A DNA stretch of 52,778 nt from Planctomycetota bacterium (GCA_020845475.1 JADLFN010000062.1:1-52778); one strand, 5' to 3'. Counted from the first letter of the stretch, positions 43,762 to 52,663 are shown. The notes: generated by a model from the letters alone, not told the origin. Numbers and translations: made by a program.

Positions 43762-45162
43762 TTATCGAGGTACATGAACAACATGAACTTCACGGGGGGC
43801 CACAGCCTTCTTGAATTTGTTTATGTCGTCGCTGGAAATGTAACAGTTGTCGACCCAGAGCTGATTGACTTTCTTCAATCCGGCCAGCTTCGCAAAACCA
43901 CCCCCGGTGCACTTGGTGCCGACAATGTTCAGGAACTCCAGATCCGGAAAGAACTCAATGACGTCTTCTAACTGCTTGTTGGCAACCCAATCGCACCCGC
44001 ATAGGCTGAGGAGCTGAAGTTGCGCATTGTAACCAGCCAGCTCAAGCACTCTTGGAGTCAATTGAGAATTGTCGTCTAAAACAAGCGTGCGAAGTTCCAC
44101 CAGATCCAGCAACCACTTGAGCCCTGCCGAAGTTAATCTCTCGCAATTGGCCAGCGCCAAATGCCTTAGTCTGCCACACTTCGACAGGAACGCCAGATTT
44201 TCACCAGTAACTCCGGGCGAGGACTTGAAGTTGACAGTTTCTAGATTGGGAATCGATCCAAGTACCGAAAGTGATGATCCGTCAAGATCCTTGTTTCGAC
44301 TTAGTTCCACTCTCTCTAGGCAGGGGTGCTCTTGCAACTCGGAAAGAACACTGCCCTTGATGGCAGTGCCACTGATCGTGAGATTCCTTAACGCGGCCAA
44401 CGAACCTATGCCCTTCAAACGGCTGTCATCAGCGCGCGCAATACTCAGATTCAGCTTCATCAATAGCTTGCAACGCCAGATGTTCGCGTAGCCGTCGGGC
44501 TTCAGATCCCCGGAGTCAACTGAAAGCTCGGTAAGCGAAGCACATCGAGGCAGAGATGAAAGCGACATTGCCGCTATGCCACTGGGGCGGGGCTCGCGCG
44601 CCCCGATCACTTGTGCCCACCCCTGAAACAGCGACAGAATCTCCAGTCCCCGAATTGACGACCAAGATTCGAGCAGGTTGTCGTCAACGAACTCACAGTT
44701 GGTCAGCGAAATCGCATTGATCGAATTACCAGCCAGCTTGCGCCACTTCGAATCGTCATTGCAATGAGGTGACCATACTTTGAGTAGTTTCAATGTCCGG
44801 TCTTTGCCCACTATCGACAGGTCGTACTTACTGACATCGCACTCAATGAACTCAATCCCGACCAGACGGGGATGCTTGCACACATACTCAAACTCGGCGG
44901 CTGTGAGGCTGCTCTCCGGCTCAAAGATTGCGATGAAACCTTCGTCTTCGTCGAGAGTTGACTCACCGCCAGTTTGCGCGATCCCTCGAAAACCGCGCGG
45001 AGCAATTAGCTCTGTCGCCGTCGCAGCGAGTTTTACCGGGAGGACTGCCACCCAGCAGCCTTCAGGCAACTTGACATCACGGGTGACAGGCACAGGCGGC
45101 TCGGCAAAAGCGGACGCGGAGAAGATGAGGCAAAGGAGCACACACAAGAACTTGGTATGCAT
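43762..45162 (-). CDS. secreted leucine-rich-repeat protein
   Basis: A 466-residue protein with a signal peptide (MHTKFLCVLLCLIFSASAFA) and an AGGA SD before ATG 45162. From about residue 125 to the end it is made of LRR units of the cysteine-containing type (NAISLTNCEFVDDNLLESW; LRNLTISGTAIKG; LETVNFKSSPGVTGENL; LRHLALANCERLTSAGL; LEFLNIVGTKCTGGGF). The repeats form a solenoid for protein binding. GC is lower than in the neighbouring genes, and the codon choice looks more relaxed, which suggests a different origin. It stands alone. A role in surface interaction is inferred. Confidence 0.85.
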   Translation of the reverse strand: MHTKFLCVLLCLIFSASAFAEPPVPVTRDVKLPEGCWVAVLPVKLAATATELIAPRGFRGIAQTGGESTLDEDEGFIAIFEPESSLTAAEFEYVCKHPRLVGIEFIECDVSKYDLSIVGKDRTLKLLKVWSPHCNDDSKWRKLAGNSINAISLTNCEFVDDNLLESWSSIRGLEILSLFQGWAQVIGAREPRPSGIAAMSLSSLPRCASLTELSVDSGDLKPDGYANIWRCKLLMKLNLSIARADDSRLKGIGSLAALRNLTISGTAIKGSVLSELQEHPCLERVELSRNKDLDGSSLSVLGSIPNLETVNFKSSPGVTGENLAFLSKCGRLRHLALANCERLTSAGLKWLLDLVELRTLVLDDNSQLTPRVLELAGYNAQLQLLSLCGCDWVANKQLEDVIEFFPDLEFLNIVGTKCTGGGFAKLAGLKKVNQLWVDNCYISSDDINKFKKAVAPREVHVVHVPR

Positions 45163-45568
45163 AGAATTCCTACCAATCGCGCGGCATTTGGACACTGCAG
45201 CATCCCGGCGGACCTATGTTGCATTTTATCAACTGCGGCCTTCACCGCGCGAGGTACCATCACAAGGACAAGCTAGGCGAAAACCGGGGCAGGCTCTCTC
45301 ACATTTGCATTCCAGAGCCATTTGCGGGAATGCGCCCGGAAACAGCCCCGCGTGTCAACGCGGGGTGCATTTCAAACCGGGCCACGGACACACCGGCCTC
45401 CCTCCAGAAAACGGCATGCGTCTTAGGGTTCGCGCCCCTTGGTCGCCATGCGGGGGGCCATGCCTTAAACCGCCAAACAAACCGCCCCGCGTTTCCCCGA
45501 CTTCGCCAAGGCTTCGTCGGGGAACCACGCGGGGCTGTTGGGATTACGCTGCGCCTGTTGCTGGGCGC
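45163..45568. other. 406-bp structured non-coding region
   Basis: No supported gene. It contains three stem-loops: 45307-45333 (7-bp stem, GCATTCC/GGAATGC), 45346-45365 (7-bp stem, CCCCGCG/CGCGGGG) and the long 45484-45535 hairpin. The first two could be part of a structured RNA or a decayed repeat. Confidence 0.6.
45484..45535 (-). terminator. long stem-loop downstream of the FliA-type sigma gene
   Basis: Two stem segments of 8 bp each (GCCCCGCG/CGCGGGGC and TCCCCGAC/GTCGGGGA) with a small internal bulge and a 14-nt loop that has a further GCC/GGC pairing. It begins 34 bp beyond the stop codon at 45569. The minus-strand sequence after it is T-rich (GGTTTGTTTGG). Probable terminator, though REP-like origin is possible. 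Confidence 0.6.
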
Positions 45569-46441
45569 TTAGGCCATCAGGTCTTCGCGGATCTTTTCTA
45601 GCTGGCGCTTGAGGCGGAAGACGATGCGGTGGTGAATCTGGCAGACGCGGCTTTCGCTGAGGTCGAGCACGAGGCCGATTTCCTTCATCGTCAGTTCTTC
45701 GAGGTAATACAGCACCACGACCAGCTTCTCGTTGCGTGACAGGCCGCGCGTGGCGAGCTCGATCAGTTCCTTCTTTTCGAGCGCACCCAGGGGCGAGGTG
45801 CTCTTGAAATCTTCGATGGTGTCGATCTGGCGAACCTCTTTGCCCTCGCTGTCGCTTTCGCAGGTGGCGCGGTCGAGGCTGACGATGCTGGCGCTGTTGA
45901 TCTCGCGCATCCAGCGGTCGAACTCTTCGAGCGAGATCCCGAGGCGGTCGGCGATGTTCTGGGGCTCGGGAATCGCGCCCTTTTCGGCTTCGAGTTCTTT
46001 CACCACGCGCTCGAGGCGGTGGCTGTGGGTGCGCACCAGGCGCGGGGCGAAATCCTGCTCGCGCAAATCGTCGAGGATCGCGCCGCCGATGCGCTGCTTG
46101 CAGTAGGCCTCAAACTTGACGCCGCGCTCGGGGTCAAAGCCGTCAATGGCATCCATCAAGCCGAACACGCCGGCCTGGATGAGTTCGTCCACGTCAACGT
46201 GGCTGGGCAGCTTGTTGTGCATGCGCTCGGCGACGACGCGCACCAGCGGCAGATAGCATTCGATGATGGCGTTACGCAGGCGGTCGCCGCCTTCGCTTTT
46301 GTAGCGACGCCAGAGGTTCTCGACGTCCGTATCCGACAGCTTTGCAAGTTGAGACGCAACGACATAAGCCTTGGGCAGCAAAGCAGATGCGCGCGAGTTT
46401 GAGGAGCGTTGGCGAACGGGGGCGGGTGCAATGGCGGGCAT
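45569..46441 (-). CDS. FliA/WhiG-family RNA polymerase sigma factor
   Basis: A 290-residue sigma-28-type factor. Region 2 covers about 65-140 (LVRVVAERMHNKLPSHVDVD, LIQAGVFGLMDAIDGFDPER, KFEAYCKQRIGGAILDDLRE), region 3 about 145-215 and region 4 about 230-285 (LSRNEKLVVVLYYLEELTMK, LDLSESRVCQIHHRIVFRL). The N-terminal 45 residues are Ala/Ser/Pro-rich and unrelated to FliA. Sigma-28 factors run flagellar or, in Streptomyces, sporulation genes. No flagellar gene or FlgM-like regulator is nearby, so the regulon is open. ATG 46441 with GGAG SD; an upstream ATG at 46480 is possible. Confidence 0.92.
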   Translation of the reverse strand: MPAIAPAPVRQRSSNSRASALLPKAYVVASQLAKLSDTDVENLWRRYKSEGGDRLRNAIIECYLPLVRVVAERMHNKLPSHVDVDELIQAGVFGLMDAIDGFDPERGVKFEAYCKQRIGGAILDDLREQDFAPRLVRTHSHRLERVVKELEAEKGAIPEPQNIADRLGISLEEFDRWMREINSASIVSLDRATCESDSEGKEVRQIDTIEDFKSTSPLGALEKKELIELATRGLSRNEKLVVVLYYLEELTMKEIGLVLDLSESRVCQIHHRIVFRLKRQLEKIREDLMA

Positions 46442-46463
46442 GGAGACTCCAAGGAGGTTTCGT

Positions 46464-46492
46464 AATTTACAAATCATAAAGTACACCCTCAA
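46464..46492 (-). promoter_or_regulatory. candidate promoter of the FliA-type sigma gene
   Basis: On the minus strand TTGAGG (-35, 4/6) at 46487-46492 and TAAATT (-10, 4/6) at 46464-46469 have a 17-nt spacer. The start codon follows 22 nt after the -10. Weak pattern match. Confidence 0.25.
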
Positions 46493-46670
46493 GACGCTGC
46501 CGTCAAATCGTGCAAGACGCTTTTTGCAATTTTTTTTGCGGCCCTTGGCTCGGGTTTTGGCGGGCGCTGATTTCGGACTTGGGCGGGCTTCGTTGCGTTC
46601 CGGCTGCGCTTCATCGCTGTTACAATCCTGGCGATGGGCCCGCCTCACAGTTCGTGGCCCCAACGGCCCG

Positions 46671-48713
46671 ATGAACGCAATGATGCGAACCGCTCTACTC
46701 TCGATCCTGTTGCTTTCAGCCGCGCTTGGCGCTGCGGAGTTTGAGGCGCAGGAGTTCTACGGGTTGGCGCACTTCACACAGGGCGAAGGTTTGTCTGGCC
46801 GCCTCGCGCTCAAGTTGGATCAAGACGGAGTGCCATCTTTTGTGGAACCGAACAACTCCGATGAAGGGCCTGCGGCATCGTGCTTTGAGTTCACGCAGAC
46901 TGGCGCGGTGTTCAAACCGGCGGGAGAGAAGGCCAGTTGCGCACTGAGCCTTGATGCGGGCGTGGTAGCAATCAAGGCGACGATCAGCCTCGTCGAACTC
47001 GATGTGGGCGCGAGCGCGGGCTTTCACATCGTCGACCTCGAGAACGAACGCCAGTACATCGTTGAAGTTCGGCGCGGCCAGAATGAAACAACGCTGCGCA
47101 TTGCCAAGCGCACGCGCAACGGAATGGTGCCGATGGGAACTGGAGTTGTTCAGGTTACCGCTGCGGACTTCAAGCAGGCGCAGAAGCTTTCGATGCAGGC
47201 TGATGCGGGCGCCATCAGGGCTGACTTCGCCGGCGCCAAAGTGGAGTTTCTGGCTCGCGGCGAAGGCGCGCTGCACGCCATCTCGCTGGGAATCGTCGGC
47301 AGCGACGGTCGCTCGCGCGTAGCCGATTTTGACGCCACCCTGACCTTTGACGCAGCTTGGGCCTTAGACGCCCAGGCCCGCCTTGAGGCGCGCCGGGCAT
47401 TGGCCCGCCTCAAGGAATATTCTACGCAAAGCCTGCTCGCGGGCATCGCACGCCACGCTCACCCGAACCAGGAAGCGGACCTCAAGCTCTACTCTGAGCT
47501 CGAGCTCAAGGCGCGCAGCGATGCGCTGGCGGACGCCTCGCCGGCATCGCGTTTTCGCGCGCTGGATGATCTGGCCGGGGCGAAGAATCGCTGCGCGCTC
47601 GCACTCTATGAGGCGGGCATCAGCGCGCTGCTCGCCGGCTACCCCGCAGCCTCGCGCGACCGCCTTGAGGCGTCACTGAAGGCCCACGAATGCGGCATCG
47701 CGCGGCTTGGATTGGCCGAGGCCTTTCGGCGTTTGCGGCTGTTCGATGAGGCCCAGGCAAACCTGGACAAATCAAAGCCCGGGCTCGCGGCTGAACTTCT
47801 GGCGGACGTGGAACTTCTGCATGGCAGGCTGCTGGCGGCTCGCGGCGAAGTTTCCAGGGCATACCGCGTTCTTGACAGCGCCCAGTTGCTCTGGAGCAAA
47901 CACGAGCAGCTCAAGGCGTTTGCCGAATCCGCCAGTGAACTGCTTGCCAGCGACACCTTGGGGCCGCCCCACGGTGAAATTCTCGGGCCTTTTGGACTGA
48001 CACTTCGCAGCGATCTTGATGACGCAGTGTTACTCAAGGTGCTCAAACGACTTGAGCCATTTGCCGCCAAGATTGCCTACTGGCTGCCGGACCTCGCTGC
48101 GAAGCTCGACGGCGTCATCGCCATCTACAGCACGCCGACGGACTACCTGCGCGCCGCGCTGATCGTGGCCGGCGACAGCCTCGACAACGTTGCGGGAATG
48201 TTCCTGCCCGTCGGCTTTGGCGGCAAACGCAGCGTGATTGCCTGCCGCGCCTTTGGCGAAGACGAACTCGTTCGCACGCTCGCGCACGAGCTGTGGCACC
48301 TGGCGGTTTCTACAACGTCGCAAGCAGCGATGGAGCCGTGGCTCAATGAGGGCATGGCCGTCTATCTTTCTTCGGGCAAAGTGAGCGAGGGCGTTACGAG
48401 TTATCGTCACCTTCCGACCGAATTCTCCTTGTTTGCTGCGGATTTGACCCTGGCGCTGGCCAGCCCGGACGCGGCGCGGGGTGCCATTGGCTCTGGCTTT
48501 GAACGCTTTTACCTTCCCGGCGAACAGCGGCAGAACTATGCCCTGGCGTGGGCGCTGGTCTGGTTCTACGCCGAACAGGACATGGCTTCGGCCCGTGCCC
48601 TGCGGGATCTGCTTTCCGCAAAACCTGACGCGCGCAAAACGCTGTCAGACTCGCTGGCGCAACTCTTGCCTCGCATTTCAAAGGCGCTCAAGGATCGAAA
48701 ACTGCTGCCGTAG
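46671..48713 (+). CDS. exported protein with C-terminal gluzincin-like peptidase domain
   Basis: A 680-residue exported protein with a signal peptide (MMRTALLSILLLSAALGA). The N-terminal third is beta-rich, possibly a jelly-roll (about 25-225). The middle (about 230-430) is helical with TPR-like pairs (KNRCALALYEAGISALLAGY; LRLFDEAQANLDKSKPGLA). The C-terminal third has the zinc motif HELWH near residue 543 and, 19 residues later, NEGMAVYLSSG, the Glu ligand of gluzincins (MA clan, like DUF1570 proteins). Protease activity is plausible but not proved. Three start codons are close together (46671, 46680, 46683). It lies 13 bp upstream of surE on the same strand. Confidence 0.82.
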   Translation: MNAMMRTALLSILLLSAALGAAEFEAQEFYGLAHFTQGEGLSGRLALKLDQDGVPSFVEPNNSDEGPAASCFEFTQTGAVFKPAGEKASCALSLDAGVVAIKATISLVELDVGASAGFHIVDLENERQYIVEVRRGQNETTLRIAKRTRNGMVPMGTGVVQVTAADFKQAQKLSMQADAGAIRADFAGAKVEFLARGEGALHAISLGIVGSDGRSRVADFDATLTFDAAWALDAQARLEARRALARLKEYSTQSLLAGIARHAHPNQEADLKLYSELELKARSDALADASPASRFRALDDLAGAKNRCALALYEAGISALLAGYPAASRDRLEASLKAHECGIARLGLAEAFRRLRLFDEAQANLDKSKPGLAAELLADVELLHGRLLAARGEVSRAYRVLDSAQLLWSKHEQLKAFAESASELLASDTLGPPHGEILGPFGLTLRSDLDDAVLLKVLKRLEPFAAKIAYWLPDLAAKLDGVIAIYSTPTDYLRAALIVAGDSLDNVAGMFLPVGFGGKRSVIACRAFGEDELVRTLAHELWHLAVSTTSQAAMEPWLNEGMAVYLSSGKVSEGVTSYRHLPTEFSLFAADLTLALASPDAARGAIGSGFERFYLPGEQRQNYALAWALVWFYAEQDMASARALRDLLSAKPDARKTLSDSLAQLLPRISKALKDRKLLP

Positions 48714-48726
48714 TCCGGAGAAACCA

Positions 48727-49524
48727 ATGCGCATCCTGTTGACGAACGACGACGGCATCAACGCTGCCGGCCTGCAAACGCTTGAGAAAGCCGCGCTTCG
48801 GCTCGGCGGTGAGATTGTCGTCGTTGCGCCCGAAGCCGAGCACAGCGCGCAAAGCCACGCCATCACGGTGCGCCAGCCGGTGTTCGCGCGCAGGCTTTCG
48901 CGTTCGCAGGGTGAGTACGAGCGCATTGCCGTCACCGGCACTCCCTGTGATTGCGTGCGCCTGGCCTGCATCAAGCTGCTCGACAAAATGCCCGACTTGT
49001 GCCTGACAGGCATCAATCACGGCGCAAACCTGGGTTGGGACGTTTTCTTCTCCGGCACAGTTTCCGCCGCGGCTGAGGCGCACAGCTTTGGCATTCCTTC
49101 CATAGCGTTCTCACTTGCGACCTGGAACAAGCCGGACTGGACCAACCTTGACCTGCTCGTCGCCGACCTGCTTCGCTCTTTGCTGGCCGCAAAACACACG
49201 CATCGCAACTTCCTTTACAGCGTTAACATTCCGCCTGTTTCTCCGCTCCAGATGAAGGGCGCAAAAATTACCCGCCCCGAGCCCACTACCAAAGGCGACA
49301 ACTTCGAGGAGCGCGAAGCCCCCGATGGCCGCACCTACTACTGGCCCACCTGGGATGAACGAAAAGCCGCGCGCGAAAAAATCACCGATGAGCGCTTTGA
49401 CAGCGCAGCGGTGCGCGCGGGCTATATCGCCATCACGCCGCTGCGCTACGACGTCAGTGCCATCGAAGACACCGCGCTGCACCCGATCTTCTCAGACTAC
49501 CAGCCCGACCGCGCCCTGAGATAA
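48727..49524 (+). CDS. surE: 5'/3'-nucleotidase SurE
   Basis: A 265-residue metal-dependent nucleotidase acting on nucleoside monophosphates in survival and stress response. The N-terminal MRILLTNDDGINAAGLQTL carries the DD metal motif. VVVAPEAEHSAQSHAIT, GTPCDCVRLA and GINHGANLGWDVFFSGTVSAA are the other signatures. ATG 48727 has a GGAGAA SD. The last 80 residues are longer than in E. coli SurE but in the family range. It follows the peptidase-like gene closely, so the two are probably co-transcribed. It ends 3 bp from the convergent coiled-coil gene. Confidence 0.96.
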   Translation: MRILLTNDDGINAAGLQTLEKAALRLGGEIVVVAPEAEHSAQSHAITVRQPVFARRLSRSQGEYERIAVTGTPCDCVRLACIKLLDKMPDLCLTGINHGANLGWDVFFSGTVSAAAEAHSFGIPSIAFSLATWNKPDWTNLDLLVADLLRSLLAAKHTHRNFLYSVNIPPVSPLQMKGAKITRPEPTTKGDNFEEREAPDGRTYYWPTWDERKAAREKITDERFDSAAVRAGYIAITPLRYDVSAIEDTALHPIFSDYQPDRALR

Positions 49525-49527
49525 ACA

Positions 49528-50391
49528 TCAGTTCCCGCGTCCGCCGCCCGGCCTTGTGGTGCGGCCTCCGCGGCCGTTGTCATTGCCGCCGCGTCCTGCG
49601 CGATTGGTCATTTGCAGCAGAGACTCCGCGGTCTTCTCATCGACGCTGCCCAGCAGCGTGGCCTTTGTGGCAGCATCGAGGTCGGCGAATTGCTGCTGGA
49701 TTAGCTCCTGGTCCACCTCTTCATCGTTGATGCGCTTCTCCGCAACGGCGCTCATCAGCTCAAGCCGTTTTTGCGCGTGCCCCACTAGCGCATCCGAGCA
49801 CGCCTTTACCTGCGTTTCGTTCAGGTTCAGGCGCTGCGCCTGGCTGGTCAGCGTCTCGGGGATCGTCTTGGCCACGAGTGTTCTCTGCTCTTCAAGCAGT
49901 TTCACGCGCTCGGCCTGCTGGTTGAGGCGGCGCTGCTCCTGCCGCTCCTTCTCGTAGGCTTCCTGCTCGGCGCGCCAGGCGCTGCGATACTCCGGCGAAT
50001 TGGGCGAGGCCACCACCGGCGCAGCCTGCGGGCCGTCACTCGGCGCGGCTTCCGGCGCGCTGGTAGCCGGCGCGCTCGAGGCCACCTTGGCCAGATCGGC
50101 CTTGCTTGCGGTGTCGGCCAGCTTCGTGTTCAGCGCGTCAAGATCTGCGCGCGTTTGCTTGAGCGCGCTGCCAAGATCGCGCAAATCGTTTGACTGCTGA
50201 TCAACCTTGCCACGCAGGCTGGCGTTTTCTTCTTCAAGGGCCGCAAGATCAACGCTGCTGTCCGACGCCGCCTTCACTTTGGCTTCGCGCGGCGCAAATT
50301 GCTCGAGGGGCACTACACCCGTGGCCACCGCCCCCACCACCGCGCCGCCGCCCAGCAGACCCGCCACGACAGCCGCAAGTATTGTCTTCAT
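49528..50391 (-). CDS. exported coiled-coil protein, unknown function
   Basis: A 287-residue protein with an N-terminal hydrophobic segment (MKTILAAVVAGLLGGGAVVG) that is either a signal or an anchor. Residues 45-100 are a coiled coil (LAALEEENASLRGKVDQQSN; LGSALKQTRADLDALNTKLA). An Ala/Pro/Ser linker follows to about 135. A second helical block (about 140-260) is charged (WRAEQEAYEKERQEQRRLNQ). The end is Gly/Arg/Asn-rich. ATG 50391 has a GAGGAG SD. It follows the Nudix gene, same strand, 64 bp away. Confidence 0.75.
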   Translation of the reverse strand: MKTILAAVVAGLLGGGAVVGAVATGVVPLEQFAPREAKVKAASDSSVDLAALEEENASLRGKVDQQSNDLRDLGSALKQTRADLDALNTKLADTASKADLAKVASSAPATSAPEAAPSDGPQAAPVVASPNSPEYRSAWRAEQEAYEKERQEQRRLNQQAERVKLLEEQRTLVAKTIPETLTSQAQRLNLNETQVKACSDALVGHAQKRLELMSAVAEKRINDEEVDQELIQQQFADLDAATKATLLGSVDEKTAESLLQMTNRAGRGGNDNGRGGRTTRPGGGRGN

Positions 50392-50455
50392 TGTTCACTC
50401 CTCGTCGTTCAATACCAAACACCATCAACGCATCGAGGTTGCGCGCTTTCTTCGG

Positions 50456-50989
50456 CTAGGCGCCCAAAAAGGGCTTGAACACCATCAGGTATCCCAGCGC
50501 GGCTATGGTCTTGCCGTCCTTGATGTTGTTGGCTTTCAGTTGAATTCGCAGGTCGCGAAACGACATCGGCCGGGTGATGATCTGTTCGTCTTCGTCGAAG
50601 TTCGTCTGCGTTCTGGTCAAATCCCGTGCCATGAAAATGAACATCTTTTCGTCGAGGATGCCGGGGCTGGGGAACATCGTAAACAGGTGCTCCAGCTTGC
50701 CCGCCTTGTAGCCGGTTTCCTCCTCCAGTTCTCGCGCCGCGCAGGCCATCGGGTCTTCACCGTGATCGAGCGTGCCCGCCGGAATCTCAAGCAGCGATTT
50801 GCGCGCGCCGATGCGCCACTGCTCCACCATCAATACGGTGTCGTCGTCGATCATCGGCAGGATGCAAGCCGCGCCGGGATGTTCGATCAACTCGCGCTTG
50901 ATCTCCTTGCCCTCGTCGTTCTGAATCGTAATGCGGGCAACCTTGAAGTTGCGGGCCTGCAGCAGCTCTTCGCGATTGAGAATGCGCAT
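50456..50989 (-). CDS. Nudix hydrolase (ADP-ribose pyrophosphatase-like)
   Basis: A 177-residue Nudix hydrolase. The Nudix box is intact: G-TLDHG-E-DPMACAA-RELEEETG, giving Gx5Ex7REUXEEXGU. A beta-rich N-terminus precedes it (KVARITIQNDEGKEIKRELI), and PSPGILDEKMFIFMARDL follows, a pattern of ADP-ribose/GDP-mannose pyrophosphatases (NudF). It cleaves nucleoside diphosphates linked to another moiety; the exact substrate is unknown. ATG 50989. It starts one base after the stop of the upstream membrane protein, so translation is probably coupled. Confidence 0.93.
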   Translation of the reverse strand: MRILNREELLQARNFKVARITIQNDEGKEIKRELIEHPGAACILPMIDDDTVLMVEQWRIGARKSLLEIPAGTLDHGEDPMACAARELEEETGYKAGKLEHLFTMFPSPGILDEKMFIFMARDLTRTQTNFDEDEQIITRPMSFRDLRIQLKANNIKDGKTIAALGYLMVFKPFLGA

Positions 50990-50990
50990 A

Positions 50991-51665
50991 TCAGCGTCCG
51001 ATCGTTACGTCCACGTGTTCGAGCACGACTTTGGCCACGCCCGGGATGTCCGCGCTTCCGCCCGCCAGTTCAGCGGCCGGCGGCGGCAGTTCGCCTTTGG
51101 CGGCGACAAACACATAGAGTTCGCGCCTCTCACCGGGCGCCAGCGAGAACTTCGCCTCTGATTGCGTCAGCGCCATCCGCCCCAGCGCTGTTCTGGGCCT
51201 GGCCACCGCTGCCAGCCAGCTCGCCACAACTTCCGCGCCGGATTTCGTCCGCAGCGTCAGGGTGCCGCCCGCGAATTCCAACGTTTCGCTCTTGCTCGTA
51301 TTGCGCACCGTCAGTGAATAAAGCCGGCCCTGCTCTTCCACGCCCAGAGCTTCGCGCAGTTGCTCGGAGTATTTCTCGCGGTAACCCGGCGCCTCATCCA
51401 CATCGCGCAACTCCAGCGCACACTCGATTTTTCCGTCGCCGCCCTGGCCGCGCAACACGCCCACTTTTTCCTTCACGGAACTCGTCGGCACCTCGACGTT
51501 GCCCGCATCTCCGCCGTCGCGCGGCATGATGCGCATAATGACGTACACCAGAAAAATGCTCGAGGCCGCCGCGCTCAGCACCACCAGCGCATTGAGCCAC
51601 AAACGCACACGGCTTGCTTCGCGCCGCGCTTCTTCATAGGGGTCGTGCTGCGGTTGCTCTTCCAT
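50991..51665 (-). CDS. single-pass membrane protein, unknown function
   Basis: A 224-residue protein. A short acidic cytoplasmic N-terminus (MEEQPQHDPYEEARREASRV) leads to one membrane helix (about 22-45). The exterior part (about 60-224) is beta-rich with RLYSLTVRNTSKSETLEFAG and KFSLAPGERRELYVFVAAKG, resembling an Ig-like or late-competence-type fold. No family recognised. It is the first gene of a run with the Nudix and coiled-coil genes. The terminator at 51698-51725 separates it from the STN-like gene. Confidence 0.75.
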   Translation of the reverse strand: MEEQPQHDPYEEARREASRVRLWLNALVVLSAAASSIFLVYVIMRIMPRDGGDAGNVEVPTSSVKEKVGVLRGQGGDGKIECALELRDVDEAPGYREKYSEQLREALGVEEQGRLYSLTVRNTSKSETLEFAGGTLTLRTKSGAEVVASWLAAVARPRTALGRMALTQSEAKFSLAPGERRELYVFVAAKGELPPPAAELAGGSADIPGVAKVVLEHVDVTIGR

Positions 51666-51697
51666 AGGCGTTATCTTGAGTTGAACGCTCGCAAAAG

Positions 51698-51725
51698 AAA
51701 AGGGCGCGCCGAGGCGCGCCCTTTT
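51698..51725. terminator. bidirectional rho-independent terminator
   Basis: A perfect 12-bp stem, AAAAGGGCGCGC with its complement, and a CGAG loop. The A and T runs at the base serve both strands. It ends the STN-like gene (minus) 16 bp past its stop codon. Confidence 0.9.
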
Positions 51726-51740
51726 GCCTGTAGCGCAGCG

Positions 51741-52418
51741 CTATTTCGTTTCGCGCAATTGATCCAGCAGATTGGCCACCGACTTGTGCACCTCACGCGG
51801 AGCCGTGATGATGAGCTGGCCCTGTGCGACGGTAATCTTGGCGGTGTTGCCCCAGTCCGCCGTGACGGCGCCCTCGATCATCTCGATGATGTCGTCCGTT
51901 GTCGGCGGGTCCTCTTTGGGTGTATCAAACTGCGGCCCCTGGCCCTCATCCTGCGCCTTGAGCTTGATCTCGGGCGTCGGGAAATCCGTGATGCGCATGG
52001 TGATGTCGCGAACGTCATAGGTCTTGGTGCTGACAATCCCCTGTGCCTTCTCCTGCGTCGTGATGTACAAAATGCCGTTCTTGTAGCTCTTCACCAGGCC
52101 GATCTGGTCGATCACGATGTTCAGCGCGTTGCCCAGCTTGATATCGGCCAGCTCCAGCGTGATCTTGCGGTCATCGGCGCTCACGCTTTCGAGCGCTTTT
52201 TTGTCGATCACGATCGTGATCGAGCCCTTCTTCGCGAAATCCTTGATCACCTCGGTCACGTCCACTTCATCGTAGGCGATCGTCGGCACCACGGTGGCGT
52301 CGAGCTTCGCCTCAATCTTCTTGTACGTGGCTTCTTCTTTCGCCACTTCATCGGCGCTCACGGGTGCAAACGCAAACAAACCACCGCAAAGCGCGGCCAG
52401 CAGCATAAGCTTCTTCAT
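51741..52418 (-). CDS. exported STN-like protein
   Basis: A 225-residue exported protein with a signal peptide (MKKLMLLAALCGGLFAFAPV). ATG 52418 has a strong GGAGG SD. Residues 40-125 form a secretin/TonB short N-terminal (STN-like) fold: VTEVIKDFAKKGSITIVIDK, ITLELADIKLGNALNIVID and GLVKSYKNGILYITTQ. The second half has ITMRITDFPTPEI and, at the end, a second small alpha/beta unit (KITVAQGQLIITAPREVHKS), like the N-terminal domains of secretins. No secretin beta-barrel is present, so it is probably a stand-alone periplasmic protein. The frame is open upstream into the end repeat, but that part is not coding. Confidence 0.82.
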   Translation of the reverse strand: MKKLMLLAALCGGLFAFAPVSADEVAKEEATYKKIEAKLDATVVPTIAYDEVDVTEVIKDFAKKGSITIVIDKKALESVSADDRKITLELADIKLGNALNIVIDQIGLVKSYKNGILYITTQEKAQGIVSTKTYDVRDITMRITDFPTPEIKLKAQDEGQGPQFDTPKEDPPTTDDIIEMIEGAVTADWGNTAKITVAQGQLIITAPREVHKSVANLLDQLRETK

Positions 52419-52534
52419 GGAAGACTTTCCTCCAAGGGGAGGACACATCGGGGATGCCAGACCGCCGTCTGACCCCGATAGTGTACCCCGCGCAGTCAAC
52501 GGCGTCAAACACCCGCTGCGCTCGAACCTCAAGT

Positions 52535-52663
52535 TCGAGCCACACGTGGCGTGCACCGCAGGGGCGACCCTTGGGTCGCCCCTACGTCTTCGTCCAATTC
52601 AGTGATTCCGGCCCGGCGGAATATGTTGCCGGTGTTCGGCCCGGCGTCTGCTCTTCGCCGGAT
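52535..52663 (-). repeat. right copy of ~129 bp inverted repeat at window ends
   Basis: This is the reverse complement of 1-129 with about five differences. It contains the palindrome at 52560-52583 (AGGGGCGACCC with its complement) and the last codons of the partial gene at 52582-52778. A separate small hairpin (52521-52539, CTCGAAC/GTTCGAG) lies beside it. The copies point toward each other. Confidence 0.93.
52560..52583 (-). terminator. hairpin after the right partial gene
   Basis: An 11-bp perfect stem (52560-52570 with 52573-52583) and a 2-nt spacer, overlapping the stop codon at 52582-52584 of the partial gene. Same element as 81-104. Confidence 0.45.
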
